In this document: positions 47,281-56,377 of the stretch, piece by piece
How positions within the stretch are numbered: the first letter of the stretch is position 1
Layout: every line of letters starts with the position of its first letter
Assembly: GCA_014802335.1 (NCBI GenBank)
Contig: JAAVCL010000016.1
Coordinates: 124,001 to 188,000, forward strand
DNA length: 64,000 bases
Direction: 5' to 3'
Origin: Bacteroides sp.
GTDB lineage: Bacteria > Bacteroidota > Bacteroidia > Bacteroidales > Muribaculaceae
Position numbers and translations under genes: made by a program
Notes under the pieces: generated by a model
The model's input: only the letters and a program-made list of their open reading frames with translations
Databases searched by the model: none
What the model was told of the DNA's origin: nothing

Positions 47281-49272
47281 ATGACAACGTTAAATAATAT
47301 ATCACAGAAACACGGTGTAGATCTTAATCAACTTGACCAAACTGCGGATCCAAAAACTGATTTTTACCGTTATGCCACAGGAGGGTGGTGTGATGCTCAC
47401 CCACTCCAAGGAGAATATGCATCTTTTGGTGTTTTCAATCTATTATCAGAAAACGCACGTGATAATGTTCGTGATCTCATAGATAATCTAAAAAATGACC
47501 CGGAATCAAAAATCGAAGGAACGATTGCTCAGAAAGTAGCCGATTTGTATGCAATGGGTCTTGATGTGGAGAGACTCGCGAAGGAAGGTAATACTCCCCT
47601 ACAACCTATTCTGACCCGAATAGAAAACTTTACTTCCGACAAATTAGCAGAAACAATTGGATGGCTGTCAATAGGCCTTGACAATACTTTCTTTGGTTAT
47701 GGGGTTGCTCCGGACTTCGGAGATTCCGAAAGAAATATACTGCATATAACAGAAGCTGGAATTGGATTGGGCGATCGTGATTATTATCTTGTCAAAAGTG
47801 ATAAAAACGATCAGATTATGGCGGCTTATAGAGAATATATATGCAAAATAATGCACCTTGCGGGATATTCAGTAGAAGAAGCACAAAGAATTTCTGATAC
47901 TGTAATAAAAATTGAAACAGAATATGCAAAGAATAAGAAGACACGCGAAGAAAGTCGAGATCCGCTTCTGAGATACAACGTAATTTCGCTTGATGAGCTT
48001 GAGGAAAAATTCCAAAATATTCCATGGCGCGATATTTTTGCAAAATCCGGGATTGAAGATATCACTAACGTCAATATATCTTCAATGAAATTTATTAAAT
48101 TCATCAATGACTTTATTCCTACTCTTGATGAAAGAGAAATAAAAGATATGATGGCTTACGGCAGTGTGAGCAGTTCATCGGGAGCTTTAAGCGAGGATTT
48201 TTATGATCTGGATTTTGAAATGTTTGGGAAAATTATGTCAGGAACAGAAGAGAAAAGACCTCGTTGGAAAAGAGCTCAGGGAATGGTCGGATCATTATTT
48301 GGCGAAGCGATAGGACAGCTCTATGTAAATAAATACTTTCCCGAGAAAAATAAGAAATATATGTTAGGGCTTGTCGAAAATTTAAGAGCTGCCTTAAAAA
48401 AACATATTGAGAAGCTTTCCTGGATGAGCGAAGAAACCAAAGCCAAAGCCATTGAAAAGCTCGAAGGAATGAGGGTAAAAATTGGATATCCCGACAAATG
48501 GAAGGATTATAGTGAAATAAAAATCGACCCCAATATTTCCTATATGGAAAACTTGCTTAAGGCTTCCGAATGGTTTGCCAAAGACAATTATTCTAAACTG
48601 AACAAACCCGTGGATCGTGAGGAATGGCACATGTATCCGCAGACAGTTAATGCCTATTACTCTCCTCAAATGAATGAAATTTGTTTTCCGGCAGGCATCC
48701 TGCAACCACCGTTCTTCGATATTGATGCAGAAGATGCTCTTAATTATGGAGGAATCGGAGTGGTAATCGGCCATGAGATGACACATGCTTTCGATGATAG
48801 TGGCCGTCAATATGATAAATTTGGAAATCTTAATAATTGGTGGACGGAAGAAGACGAAAAAAAATTTAATAGTCTCGCCGATAAGCTAATTGAACAGTTT
48901 GATGAAATAGAGGTTGCCCCCGGAGTGAAGGCTAACGGCAAATTCACTTTAGGAGAAAATATAGCCGATCAGGGAGGTCTGCGCGTCGCACTGACGGCAT
49001 TGAAAATGGCTTCCTCTGATGAAGGCCTTGACAGTCTTGATAAAGATGGGCTAAATGCATTACAAAAGTTTTATATTTCCTACGGAGGGGTATGGGCTAA
49101 TAATATTCGTCCGGAAGAGATATTGGTTCGCACGCAGACAGATCCTCATTCACTTGCAAGAAACAGGGTAAATGTTACTTTAAAAAATATACAGCCATTT
49201 ATCGAAGCATTTAATATAACCAAAGGGGATAAAATGTATCGAGACGAAAAGGATCAAGTGATAATATGGTAG
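47281..49272 (+). CDS. M13 family zinc endopeptidase (neprilysin-like, PepO)
   Basis: Metallopeptidase of 663 residues. The catalytic HEMTH (498-502) sits in VVIGHEMTHAFDDSGRQYD, the third ligand and second-shell residues in ENIADQGG, the substrate-binding NAYYSPQMNEICFPAGILQPP upstream, and a C-terminal tryptophan (VIIW). Unlike most Bacteroidetes relatives it begins MTTLNNISQKHGVDLNQ with no signal peptide or lipobox, so it may be cytoplasmic. Its stop overlaps the start of aroE by seven bases, so the two are co-transcribed. Confidence 0.93.
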   Translation: MTTLNNISQKHGVDLNQLDQTADPKTDFYRYATGGWCDAHPLQGEYASFGVFNLLSENARDNVRDLIDNLKNDPESKIEGTIAQKVADLYAMGLDVERLAKEGNTPLQPILTRIENFTSDKLAETIGWLSIGLDNTFFGYGVAPDFGDSERNILHITEAGIGLGDRDYYLVKSDKNDQIMAAYREYICKIMHLAGYSVEEAQRISDTVIKIETEYAKNKKTREESRDPLLRYNVISLDELEEKFQNIPWRDIFAKSGIEDITNVNISSMKFIKFINDFIPTLDEREIKDMMAYGSVSSSSGALSEDFYDLDFEMFGKIMSGTEEKRPRWKRAQGMVGSLFGEAIGQLYVNKYFPEKNKKYMLGLVENLRAALKKHIEKLSWMSEETKAKAIEKLEGMRVKIGYPDKWKDYSEIKIDPNISYMENLLKASEWFAKDNYSKLNKPVDREEWHMYPQTVNAYYSPQMNEICFPAGILQPPFFDIDAEDALNYGGIGVVIGHEMTHAFDDSGRQYDKFGNLNNWWTEEDEKKFNSLADKLIEQFDEIEVAPGVKANGKFTLGENIADQGGLRVALTALKMASSDEGLDSLDKDGLNALQKFYISYGGVWANNIRPEEILVRTQTDPHSLARNRVNVTLKNIQPFIEAFNITKGDKMYRDEKDQVIIW

Positions 49273-50087
49273 AAAATACTGCAACTACTAATAATTTCTG
49301 CTTTACGCTTGGACTGATAGGCTATCCATTGAGCCACTCATTCTCAGCATCATATTTTTCTGCTAAATTTAGGGAAGAGCATATAAACGGGATATATAAG
49401 CTCTTCCCTATTACCAATATTAATGAGATTTTTAATATAATAAAAGAAAATAAAAATATTCTGGGCCTCAATGTAACCATCCCTTATAAACAGAGTGTCT
49501 TTCATCTGATGGATGAGTTTTCGCCCGAAGCAGAGGCAATTGGAGCGATTAATGTAATCAGAATAAATAAGAAGCAAAATGGTTCCTGTCAGCTGAAAGG
49601 TTATAATACTGATTGGATCGGCTTTCAAAAAAGCTTGAATAATTTTCTTACAGAGAAAACGGAGAAAGCTCTCATTTTAGGTACCGGCGGTGCTTCAAAA
49701 GCCGTCTGGTATGCTTTGAATCAGTTGGGTATTAAGTGTATCTTTGTTACAAGAGCTAAAGATGATTCCGACTTAGAAACTAATTTACAAAGTTCTTTAA
49801 TAAGATATGATGAAATAACTCAATCATTAATTGAATCAACTCGTTTAATTGTAAACACTACACCGGTTGGAATGTACCCCAATGAGGATAACGCACCACA
49901 AATACCGTATCAGTGGATTACTAATAAACATTTTTGTTACGATCTGATTTATAACCCTTCTATAACTCTTTTTATGCAAAAATGCATGCAACAAGGTGCG
50001 AAGGTGAAGAATGGACTTGAAATGTTACATCTTCAAGCCGATGCTGCTTGGGAAATATGGAATAAACCGGAAGTAAGGAACTGTTAG
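49266..50087 (+). CDS. aroE: shikimate dehydrogenase
   Basis: NADPH-dependent reduction of 3-dehydroshikimate to shikimate in aromatic amino-acid synthesis; 273 residues. Shikimate-binding GYPLSHSFSASYF, catalytic Lys in NVTIPYKQSV, conserved GAINVIR...GYNTDWIGF, nucleotide-binding GTGGASKAVWYAL and the C-terminal NGLEMLHLQADAAWEIW are all present. The start ATG overlaps the peptidase gene by seven bases. Confidence 0.95.
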   Translation: MVENTATTNNFCFTLGLIGYPLSHSFSASYFSAKFREEHINGIYKLFPITNINEIFNIIKENKNILGLNVTIPYKQSVFHLMDEFSPEAEAIGAINVIRINKKQNGSCQLKGYNTDWIGFQKSLNNFLTEKTEKALILGTGGASKAVWYALNQLGIKCIFVTRAKDDSDLETNLQSSLIRYDEITQSLIESTRLIVNTTPVGMYPNEDNAPQIPYQWITNKHFCYDLIYNPSITLFMQKCMQQGAKVKNGLEMLHLQADAAWEIWNKPEVRNC

Positions 50088-50174
50088 AAGCCTTTAAATT
50101 TTCAAATTCTTCTCAAGCTCCATTATATTATTATAAAACCATTCCGGCAAGTAACCACCATACCATAGAAGATT

Positions 50175-52127
50175 ATGACTCCCTCCTCCTCAAATTTAAT
50201 TTTCCCTGTAGGCGGATTAATTACCGGAATTATTATATCTAAATATTGCCCGGACCCAATTATATCAGGTTACTTTTTCTTAGCGGCATTTTTGGTATAC
50301 TTATTTTTCAGTTTATTTATAAAAGATCCGGTCTATAAATATAGATACAACAAGATTCATACTATCTGGATATTCCTTGTTTTTGGCGGAGTAGGAATCT
50401 TAGATGGATATTTGGCTAAATCAAAAATCTCTGACAGTCTTATCAAAAATTCAATTTACGCAGACGGTACAGTTACGTCTATTTCCTCAACCACCGGCGG
50501 AGATAAATGCATTATAGAAATAGATAATCTTATTGACTCTGAGTTGAAATGCCATTCAACAGAACACTTTCCTATTATCCTTAAAACGGAGACCTTTGAT
50601 TACGTTTGCGGCGACAGGATAAGATTCAGATTTGAGCCAATCACGATAACGGATAATCCCAATTATTTTAACACGGGATATGCTTCGCATCTCGCAAATA
50701 AAGGGATAAAATATATTTCAACAGTAAATTCCAAGGAAATATTCTTTTTAGAACATCATACAACACTATCAAGTATTGCTGCAAATATCAGATCTCCATT
50801 AGAATCAAAAATCGAAAATTGCGGATTATCCACTCCGACGAACCATTTTTTAATAACAATATTACTTGGAGACAGGAGCTATCTTGACAATGATAATAGA
50901 AATTCTTTTGCTGACGGAGGAATTTCACATATAATTGCACTTAGTGGAATGCATGTGGGAATTTTAGCCGGAATTCTATTATGGATTCTACTTCCGTTCA
51001 ATCTAATCGGGAGATATAAACTTCGAATTATCATTACAACAATCGGACTTTTCATATATGCATTTATCACCGGATTTAATCCGTCGACAGTAAGGGCTGT
51101 TCTGATGGTTGCCGCTGTCACAATCACAATTGTAAGCGAAAGAAAAAACAACGCGTGGAATTCGTTGTTGTTTGCCTCCTTTTTTATTCTTCTTCTTAAT
51201 CCCGATTCTCTTTTCGATATAGGTTTTCAGCTAAGTTTCTTATGTGTTATGGCCTTAATATTCTTTGGCAATACTCTAAATCCAATCAATCATAAGAAAC
51301 ATCCGATTCTCTATAAAGTGTCATCCTTATTTATATGTTCAATCGTTGCAACATTTGCCACATGGTGCATTAGTGCCTACTATTTTGAGATAATACCCTC
51401 AATGTTTCTTATCTTAAATGTTATCACAGTTCCTCTTCTGCCCCTCTTCATATTTCTTGCATTAATATATATTTGCTTATCATCCATTGGATGTAATATT
51501 GAATTATTGGCGAGAATATTAGACATTGCATATAATGGATTGATTGAATTAATAAATTGGCTGACCCTTAACGGGAGTACATCCATACATTTTAAACCGT
51601 CGTTAATTTCAGTGTTTATTTGGACATTGATATTGCTGATGCTTGCGTATCTCTGTAACGGATACAAGCCAAAGATTCTAAAATATGCATCATGTTGCAC
51701 TTTTATTATTTTTATAGTATGTCTAATCTATCCGGGGAACATGACAGCTAAGGGAATTATCGTTCAGGACTATTCCTCTAATATCTCCATTCTCTTCAAA
51801 AATAAGAAATCCGAGCAATTATTCAAAGCTGCATCAAAATCAATTTGTGAGATTAAGGATGGCACCAAAAATTTCCTTATTATAGATCATCCAGACTTGG
51901 ATATAAATAAAATCGGTCGTAAAAAATACGATGCCATAATACTTGCTTCAGGCATTACCATGGAGGATATTTACAGAGTGGTCCCCTATCTTGAAACAGA
52001 TGTGTATATTCTTCATTCGAGCATCCGAAAGAAGAAAGAGAATAAAATTCAACAGTATCTCGACAGTCTTGGGCTGCAATATCATTCATTACGAAATGAC
52101 GGACCTTGGAGAATTATTTATAATTGA
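50175..52127 (+). CDS. ComEC/Rec2-family membrane protein
   Basis: Polytopic inner-membrane protein of 650 residues related to the DNA-uptake channel ComEC. A leading hydrophobic region and an OB-like extracytoplasmic domain (residues about 90-190) precede the competence core with the hallmark HIIALSGMHVGILAGIL and INPSTVRAVLM-like sequence, followed by eight or so helices. The last 130 residues (GIIVQDYSSNISILFKNKK...) are short and lack the HxHxDH of the metallo-beta-lactamase domain found in full ComEC. Natural transformation is possible but not shown. Confidence 0.88.
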   Translation: MTPSSSNLIFPVGGLITGIIISKYCPDPIISGYFFLAAFLVYLFFSLFIKDPVYKYRYNKIHTIWIFLVFGGVGILDGYLAKSKISDSLIKNSIYADGTVTSISSTTGGDKCIIEIDNLIDSELKCHSTEHFPIILKTETFDYVCGDRIRFRFEPITITDNPNYFNTGYASHLANKGIKYISTVNSKEIFFLEHHTTLSSIAANIRSPLESKIENCGLSTPTNHFLITILLGDRSYLDNDNRNSFADGGISHIIALSGMHVGILAGILLWILLPFNLIGRYKLRIIITTIGLFIYAFITGFNPSTVRAVLMVAAVTITIVSERKNNAWNSLLFASFFILLLNPDSLFDIGFQLSFLCVMALIFFGNTLNPINHKKHPILYKVSSLFICSIVATFATWCISAYYFEIIPSMFLILNVITVPLLPLFIFLALIYICLSSIGCNIELLARILDIAYNGLIELINWLTLNGSTSIHFKPSLISVFIWTLILLMLAYLCNGYKPKILKYASCCTFIIFIVCLIYPGNMTAKGIIVQDYSSNISILFKNKKSEQLFKAASKSICEIKDGTKNFLIIDHPDLDINKIGRKKYDAIILASGITMEDIYRVVPYLETDVYILHSSIRKKKENKIQQYLDSLGLQYHSLRNDGPWRIIYN

Positions 52128-52131
52128 AGTA

Positions 52132-52245
52132 ATGAAGTCGTTAGCTTTCAACGGCTCAAATCGCGAATCTTACTTCCCAACGCTAATTAAAGTCCTTAAA
52201 AATAACTGCAATTATATGGCGTTTACTATTTATAACCTCTCCTAA
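52132..52245 (+). pseudogene. possible remnant of a flavodoxin-like/FMN reductase gene
   Basis: A 37-codon frame begins MKSLAFNGSNRESYFPTLIK, like the first strand and phosphate loop of NADPH-dependent FMN reductase or iron-sulfur flavoproteins (consensus MKxLxxNGSPRxxGNT). It then stops after 37 codons. The sequence is too short for certainty and may be coincidence. Confidence 0.22.
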
Positions 52246-52364
52246 AGATATTCAATAACATAAACTTCTAAAGCAGAAAAGTAACGCTCTGTATTGAAGG
52301 GAAGGTGTTTAAAAGACCTTTATAGAACCTTATTTTTTCTGCAAAAGAATTAAACAGATTATTT

Positions 52365-53027
52365 ATGAACACGCCAAATGTTCAACATAAAGCCATAGGA
52401 TTTCTCTTTGATCTTGACGGTGTAATTATAGACAGCGAGAAAGAATACACAAGAATTTGGACAGAAATCGATGAGTTGTACCCAACAGGAGTGGAAAACT
52501 TCGCCATTAAGATAAAAGGCCAAACACTTCCTGAAATATTAAATGCTCATTATCCGGAGGAAATACACAATGAGATAATCGCGCAGCTCAATAAACGTGA
52601 ACAGAAAATGCCCTACGAGCTATTACCGGGCGCTCAGAGCCTTCTAAATTATTTAAATGAAGAATCTATCGGTCGGGCGCTCGTTACGAGCAGTAACGAA
52701 CTAAAAATGCGTCATCTTCGCCAAGAATTGCCATTTCTGGAAGATTGGTTTAATAAAGTCATAACTGCAGACCATATCCATAAATCCAAACCTGACCCGG
52801 AAGGCTATCTTCTTGCTTCAAAACTTTTAGGTGTCCCGGCAAATGTATGTGTTGTATTCGAAGACTCATTGCAAGGAGTAATTGCCGGTAAAAGTGCGGG
52901 GTGTTTTGTTGTCGGATTAACCACAACCTTAACGGAAGATATTCTTAACCCCTATGCAGACATGTTGGTTGATAACCTTTCTTCTGTAAAGCCGGAAGAA
53001 ATTATAAAAATTCTAAAGGAAAGATGA
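52365..53027 (+). CDS. HAD-superfamily phosphatase, beta-phosphoglucomutase-like
   Basis: A 220-residue haloacid dehalogenase family hydrolase. Motif I FLFDLDGVIIDSE (nucleophile DxD), motif II LVTSSN, motif III Lys in HKSKPDPEGYLLA and motif IV VFEDSLQGVIAGKSAG are complete, with a helical cap between I and II. The substrate is a sugar phosphate by family analogy. Its stop overlaps the rarA start by four bases (ATGA), so translation is coupled. Confidence 0.92.
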   Translation: MNTPNVQHKAIGFLFDLDGVIIDSEKEYTRIWTEIDELYPTGVENFAIKIKGQTLPEILNAHYPEEIHNEIIAQLNKREQKMPYELLPGAQSLLNYLNEESIGRALVTSSNELKMRHLRQELPFLEDWFNKVITADHIHKSKPDPEGYLLASKLLGVPANVCVVFEDSLQGVIAGKSAGCFVVGLTTTLTEDILNPYADMLVDNLSSVKPEEIIKILKER

Positions 53028-54310
53028 GTAACATTCCATTAGCCGAACGATTACGCCCTACTACTCTGGAAGACTATATTGGACAGGATCACATAGTTGG
53101 TGAAAATGGCATTATTCGCCGCATGATAGAGTCGGGAAAGGTAAATTCTTTTATCCTATGGGGACCTCCGGGAGTTGGAAAAACAACTCTCGCAAAAATC
53201 GTCGCTTCACAAACAGAAGTCCCCTTTTACACACTTTCTGCAGTTACATCAGGAGTAAAAGATGTGAGGGAGATATTGGATAAAGCGGAAAAGGACGTGC
53301 ACAACATTTTTTCTAAGGGACGCCCAATTCTTTTCATCGATGAAATACACAGGTTTAACAAATCTCAACAGGACTCCTTACTGGGAGCTGTTGAAAAAGG
53401 AATTGTCACTCTTATTGGAGCAACCACCGAGAATCCATCTTTCGAGGTGATCCGACCATTGTTATCAAGAGCTCAGGTATATACCCTTAAACCACTTGAT
53501 GATAAGGGGCTTGAACAGCTTCTGAATCGTGCACTGACTAAAGATAATATTCTGGCCGGCAGGAAATGGGAAATAAAACAAACTGATGCGCTTTTCAGAT
53601 TCGCAGGAGGTGACGCAAGAAAGCTCCTTAATATTCTTGATCTGCTTGAACAATCCGTACCCGAAAATGAAACAATAGTTCTTGACGACACAACCGTTAC
53701 CGAAAGTCTTCAGGAGAATCCGGCAGCCTATGATAGAAATGGAGAAATGCATTATGACATAATTTCTGCATTTATTAAATCTATTCGAGGAAGTGATCCG
53801 CAAGCGGCAGTTTACTGGTTGGCACGAATGGTGGCAGGAGGAGAAGACCCCAAATTTATAGCCCGACGTCTGGTAATTTTAGCATCTGAAGACATTGGTC
53901 TTGCAAATCCGAATGCTCTTCTTTTAGCAAATGCCACCTTCGATGCTCTTGCAAAAATAGGCTGGCCAGAAGGCAGAATTATACTTTCTGAATGTGCCAT
54001 TTATCTTGCAAATTCCCCTAAAAGCAATAGTGCTTATCTTGCTATCGATGCTGCTCTTGATGCAGTAAATAAAACCGGAAATCTTCCTGTTCCACTCCAT
54101 CTTCGAAATGCACCGACAAAATTGATGAAAGATATGGGATACCACAAAGGGTATAAATATGCGCATGATTATGCAGAAAATTTTGTCGAACAACAGTACC
54201 TTCCTGATGAACTTAAAGAGTCTGTTTTTTGGAAACCAGGTGCAAATCCGCAAGAATTTAAAATGCAGGAACGACTGCAAAATTTAAAATCTATTTCAAA
54301 TAAGAGTTAG
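53024..54310 (+). CDS. rarA: replication-associated recombination protein A
   Basis: AAA+ ATPase (428 residues) of the RarA/MgsA/WRNIP1 family that acts at stalled replication forks. Walker A GPPGVGKTT follows LEDYIGQDHIVGENG; Walker [17 protein letters not shown], sensor LIGATTENPSFEV, and the C-terminal tetramerisation domain (SIRGSDPQAAVYWLARMVAGGEDPKFIARRLVILASEDIGLA) are present. It is translationally coupled to the HAD gene. Confidence 0.96.
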   Translation: MSNIPLAERLRPTTLEDYIGQDHIVGENGIIRRMIESGKVNSFILWGPPGVGKTTLAKIVASQTEVPFYTLSAVTSGVKDVREILDKAEKDVHNIFSKGRPILFIDEIHRFNKSQQDSLLGAVEKGIVTLIGATTENPSFEVIRPLLSRAQVYTLKPLDDKGLEQLLNRALTKDNILAGRKWEIKQTDALFRFAGGDARKLLNILDLLEQSVPENETIVLDDTTVTESLQENPAAYDRNGEMHYDIISAFIKSIRGSDPQAAVYWLARMVAGGEDPKFIARRLVILASEDIGLANPNALLLANATFDALAKIGWPEGRIILSECAIYLANSPKSNSAYLAIDAALDAVNKTGNLPVPLHLRNAPTKLMKDMGYHKGYKYAHDYAENFVEQQYLPDELKESVFWKPGANPQEFKMQERLQNLKSISNKS

Positions 54311-54353
54311 GTTTTCCCACGGAATAACCAATATACTAAATCTATAAGTGTTC

Positions 54354-54417
54354 AAATCAAGACCCCAATCCATCCGGAAGAAATATTCTTCTCTTGTGGA
54401 TTGGGGCCTTGATTTTT
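54354..54417 (+). terminator. rarA terminator
   Basis: AAATCAAGACCCCAATCCA (from 54354) pairs with TGGATTGGGGCCTTGATTT (to about 54415) with one bulge, around a 22-base loop, followed by a T-run. Confidence 0.85.
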
Positions 54418-54866
54418 TCTATGCCCATTTATATGCGTATATAGAAATCTAATATGAAACTTGCCTATTTTAGTGGATGGCCCCCTATGAGGAAGCTAAA
54501 TTAAAGATTAATGATGAGTCTCTAAAATAGATATTAAAACAATTCTCCGGCACAGTAAAACGATTAAAAGTTGTATTTTACCGTTTTTTATACTCATCAC
54601 TTCATATACCTTAACGCCTCTAATTGTTCATCAAAAATATATAATAAAGTAATTATTTACCATATTTATTTGTCATCGAAATATTCTTTAATATACATCC
54701 TGTCTTGATCCAAAAGACAAATTAAAATAATTAACCAGAACAAGACATGATAAAAAACAAATATCCCTTTTTGTCCAAAAAAAGAGATATTATAAAAAAT
54801 AATTTTTGAAAGAAATAGTGAAGAATCAGAATGGAATAATAAAGCTGCTTATTAATAAAAGTAAAT
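54418..54866. other. AT-rich gap between rarA and the XRE gene
   Basis: About 450 bp with no credible gene on either strand; the only long frame is 61 codons of low-complexity hydrophobic sequence. CCTATTTTAGTGGA near 54466 recalls a word in repeat family B (TTATTTTAGTGGA at 1710), but no longer match extends from it. Confidence 0.4.
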
Positions 54867-55445
54867 TTAGTTGTTATTTTTAAATGGAACAAAGGTTTCA
54901 AATGTAGAATCGTCATAATAAACCGTAATTTGAGTAACTTTTCGAGCAGATTTTTTAAATTCTTCTATTTGAAGTTGTAAATCCTTAATAGAAGAAAGAG
55001 CTTCAACTAACCTATTATCAGCCATTTGACCCTCTGAATCACCCATATTTAAGGCTCTGACGTTTTCATTATTCTCAACATCCGATAGAATGCCTGAATT
55101 TTTTAAATTATCATTCTCATTATTGTTGCCAAATCGGGAAGAATTGCCATTAAAATTATTAGTGGGACGCGCAGAGTCATCTCCGGGGGTAGAGGAAGCG
55201 GATGAAGGTTGTAAATTATCAGAAATCATAGGTCCCTCTCCAAACAATAGCCATAAGACAGAAAGCTCAGGGTAAGCTTTATGGATTTGCCCAACAAGCA
55301 CATCACTAATTTTCTTATTTCGTCCACTAAGGAGCTGAGAAAGGCTCGGTCTGGGTATTCCACATTCGTCGGCAAACTGAGAATATGTTAAGCCCATTGA
55401 GTCGATGAACCCTTTTAGACGAATTGCAACATTTTGATCCTCCAT
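54867..55445 (-). CDS. XRE-family transcriptional regulator
   Basis: DNA-binding protein of 192 residues. The helix-turn-helix is near the N-terminus (LKGFIDSMGLTYSQFADECGIPRPSLSQLLSGRNKKISDVLVGQIHKAYPELSVLWLLFGEGPM). An Asn/Ser-rich linker (about 80-125) and a C-terminal helix then a beta segment (VTQITVYYDDSTFETFVPF) follow. This layout is common in Bacteroidales stand-alone XRE regulators. Its own promoter is covered by a 35-bp palindrome, so it probably represses itself. No adjacent gene is an obvious target: a 932-bp gene-free region lies upstream. Confidence 0.9.
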   Translation of the reverse strand: MEDQNVAIRLKGFIDSMGLTYSQFADECGIPRPSLSQLLSGRNKKISDVLVGQIHKAYPELSVLWLLFGEGPMISDNLQPSSASSTPGDDSARPTNNFNGNSSRFGNNNENDNLKNSGILSDVENNENVRALNMGDSEGQMADNRLVEALSSIKDLQLQIEEFKKSARKVTQITVYYDDSTFETFVPFKNNN

Positions 55446-55475
55446 TTTATTATTTAAAATTCTAAATTGTATTTA

Positions 55476-55507
55476 CAAAATTAATATTTTTATTTGCAAA
55501 TTGCAAA
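55476..55507 (-). promoter_or_regulatory. promoter of the XRE regulator
   Basis: On the minus strand, TTTG (55507-55504), exactly 20 bp, then TAATTTTG (55483-55476) matches the Bacteroidetes promoter. Transcription would start about 25 bases before the ATG at 55445. Confidence 0.65.
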
Positions 55508-55517
55508 TAAAAATATT
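55483..55517. promoter_or_regulatory. 35-bp perfect palindrome, probable XRE operator
   Basis: Arms 55483-55499 (AATATTTTTATTTGCAA) and 55501-55517 are exact inverted copies about a single A. The palindrome fully covers the -33 box and touches the -7 box of the regulator's promoter. A related half-site, GTTTGCAAATTACA, lies at about 55535-55548. Confidence 0.65.
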
Positions 55518-56313
55518 TTCATTTACTAATTTATGTTTGCAAATTACATTTTAAAATCAACATTTATTCAACTGATTTTATAATATATTTTATTAAAGCA
55601 TTTTCTACATTGCCTCTATAAATTTCATAGTTAGTTTAATTTAGCATTTCAGAATACAATAATAGACTATTTTACTTCAAATCTACCCCATTTCATAAAG
55701 AAGAATCACGCGTTTATGCTTTATTACTTAGTTTTCAGACAGTTATACCAAATATAAATAAATGTTAAATGGCATATTTTACATTCGAAACTCGTTTACA
55801 AAATACAATTTTCATAAATGAAATTGTCATTTATAAACGGAAATAGTTTACAATTAACAATATTTTAATTTACATTATCACTAATTACAATTGCAATCAG
55901 CCATTATAATTTAGATTTGAAAAATATTTAATTATAAAATGCAAACTCACAATATTTCTAAATTTGTCTATGTTCCAATTTGACCAATTTTTGTATTTTC
56001 TAAATTTGACACTGCACTCCCCTTTTAACTCATAAATTTTTTCCTGTATTTATTTTTTTCAGTTTATCTTCAGAATGTAATTTTTCCTATAATCTTATAC
56101 GTTATTCTAAAATTTTAAAACGTCAGGGGCTTATTTATTACGTGAAATCACAATAACCTTTTAATTCACAAGAGATTGACATTTCAGTTTTTATTGAAGT
56201 AGAAATTCTCATTTAGCGCTTTTGGGGCCAAATAGCAGTGTATTTTACTTATTTGAGCTTTTTATTGATATACACATTGGTTTTGAGAGTTCCTATGACT
56301 TAAATATCAAATA
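55518..56313. other. gene-free AT-rich region
   Basis: Part of a 932-bp stretch without a gene, the longest in the window. It has several TTTACAA/TTTGCAA words (for example near 55796 and 55850) and two plus-strand TAAATTTG boxes (55959-55966 and 56001-56008), the second with TTTG 18 bp upstream. These could start a short transcript toward 56300. No reading frame or conserved RNA fold is recognised. Confidence 0.4.
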
Positions 56314-56349
56314 AAAAAATCTCCTGCATCATTGTTATGCAAGAGATAT
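56314..56349 (-). terminator. terminator of the prmA-GNAT unit
   Basis: On the minus strand ATCTCTTGCAT, a seven-base loop, then ATGCAGGAGAT with one mismatch, followed by TTTTTTT. Confidence 0.82.
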
Positions 56350-56377
56350 CCTAAAAGATTTTTGGGATGTTAATTTC

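Noticed and set aside
54731..54916. A 61-codon minus-strand frame after the XRE gene.
   Set aside because: It is low-complexity, A/T-driven hydrophobic sequence overlapping the XRE gene end and has no plausible start signal.
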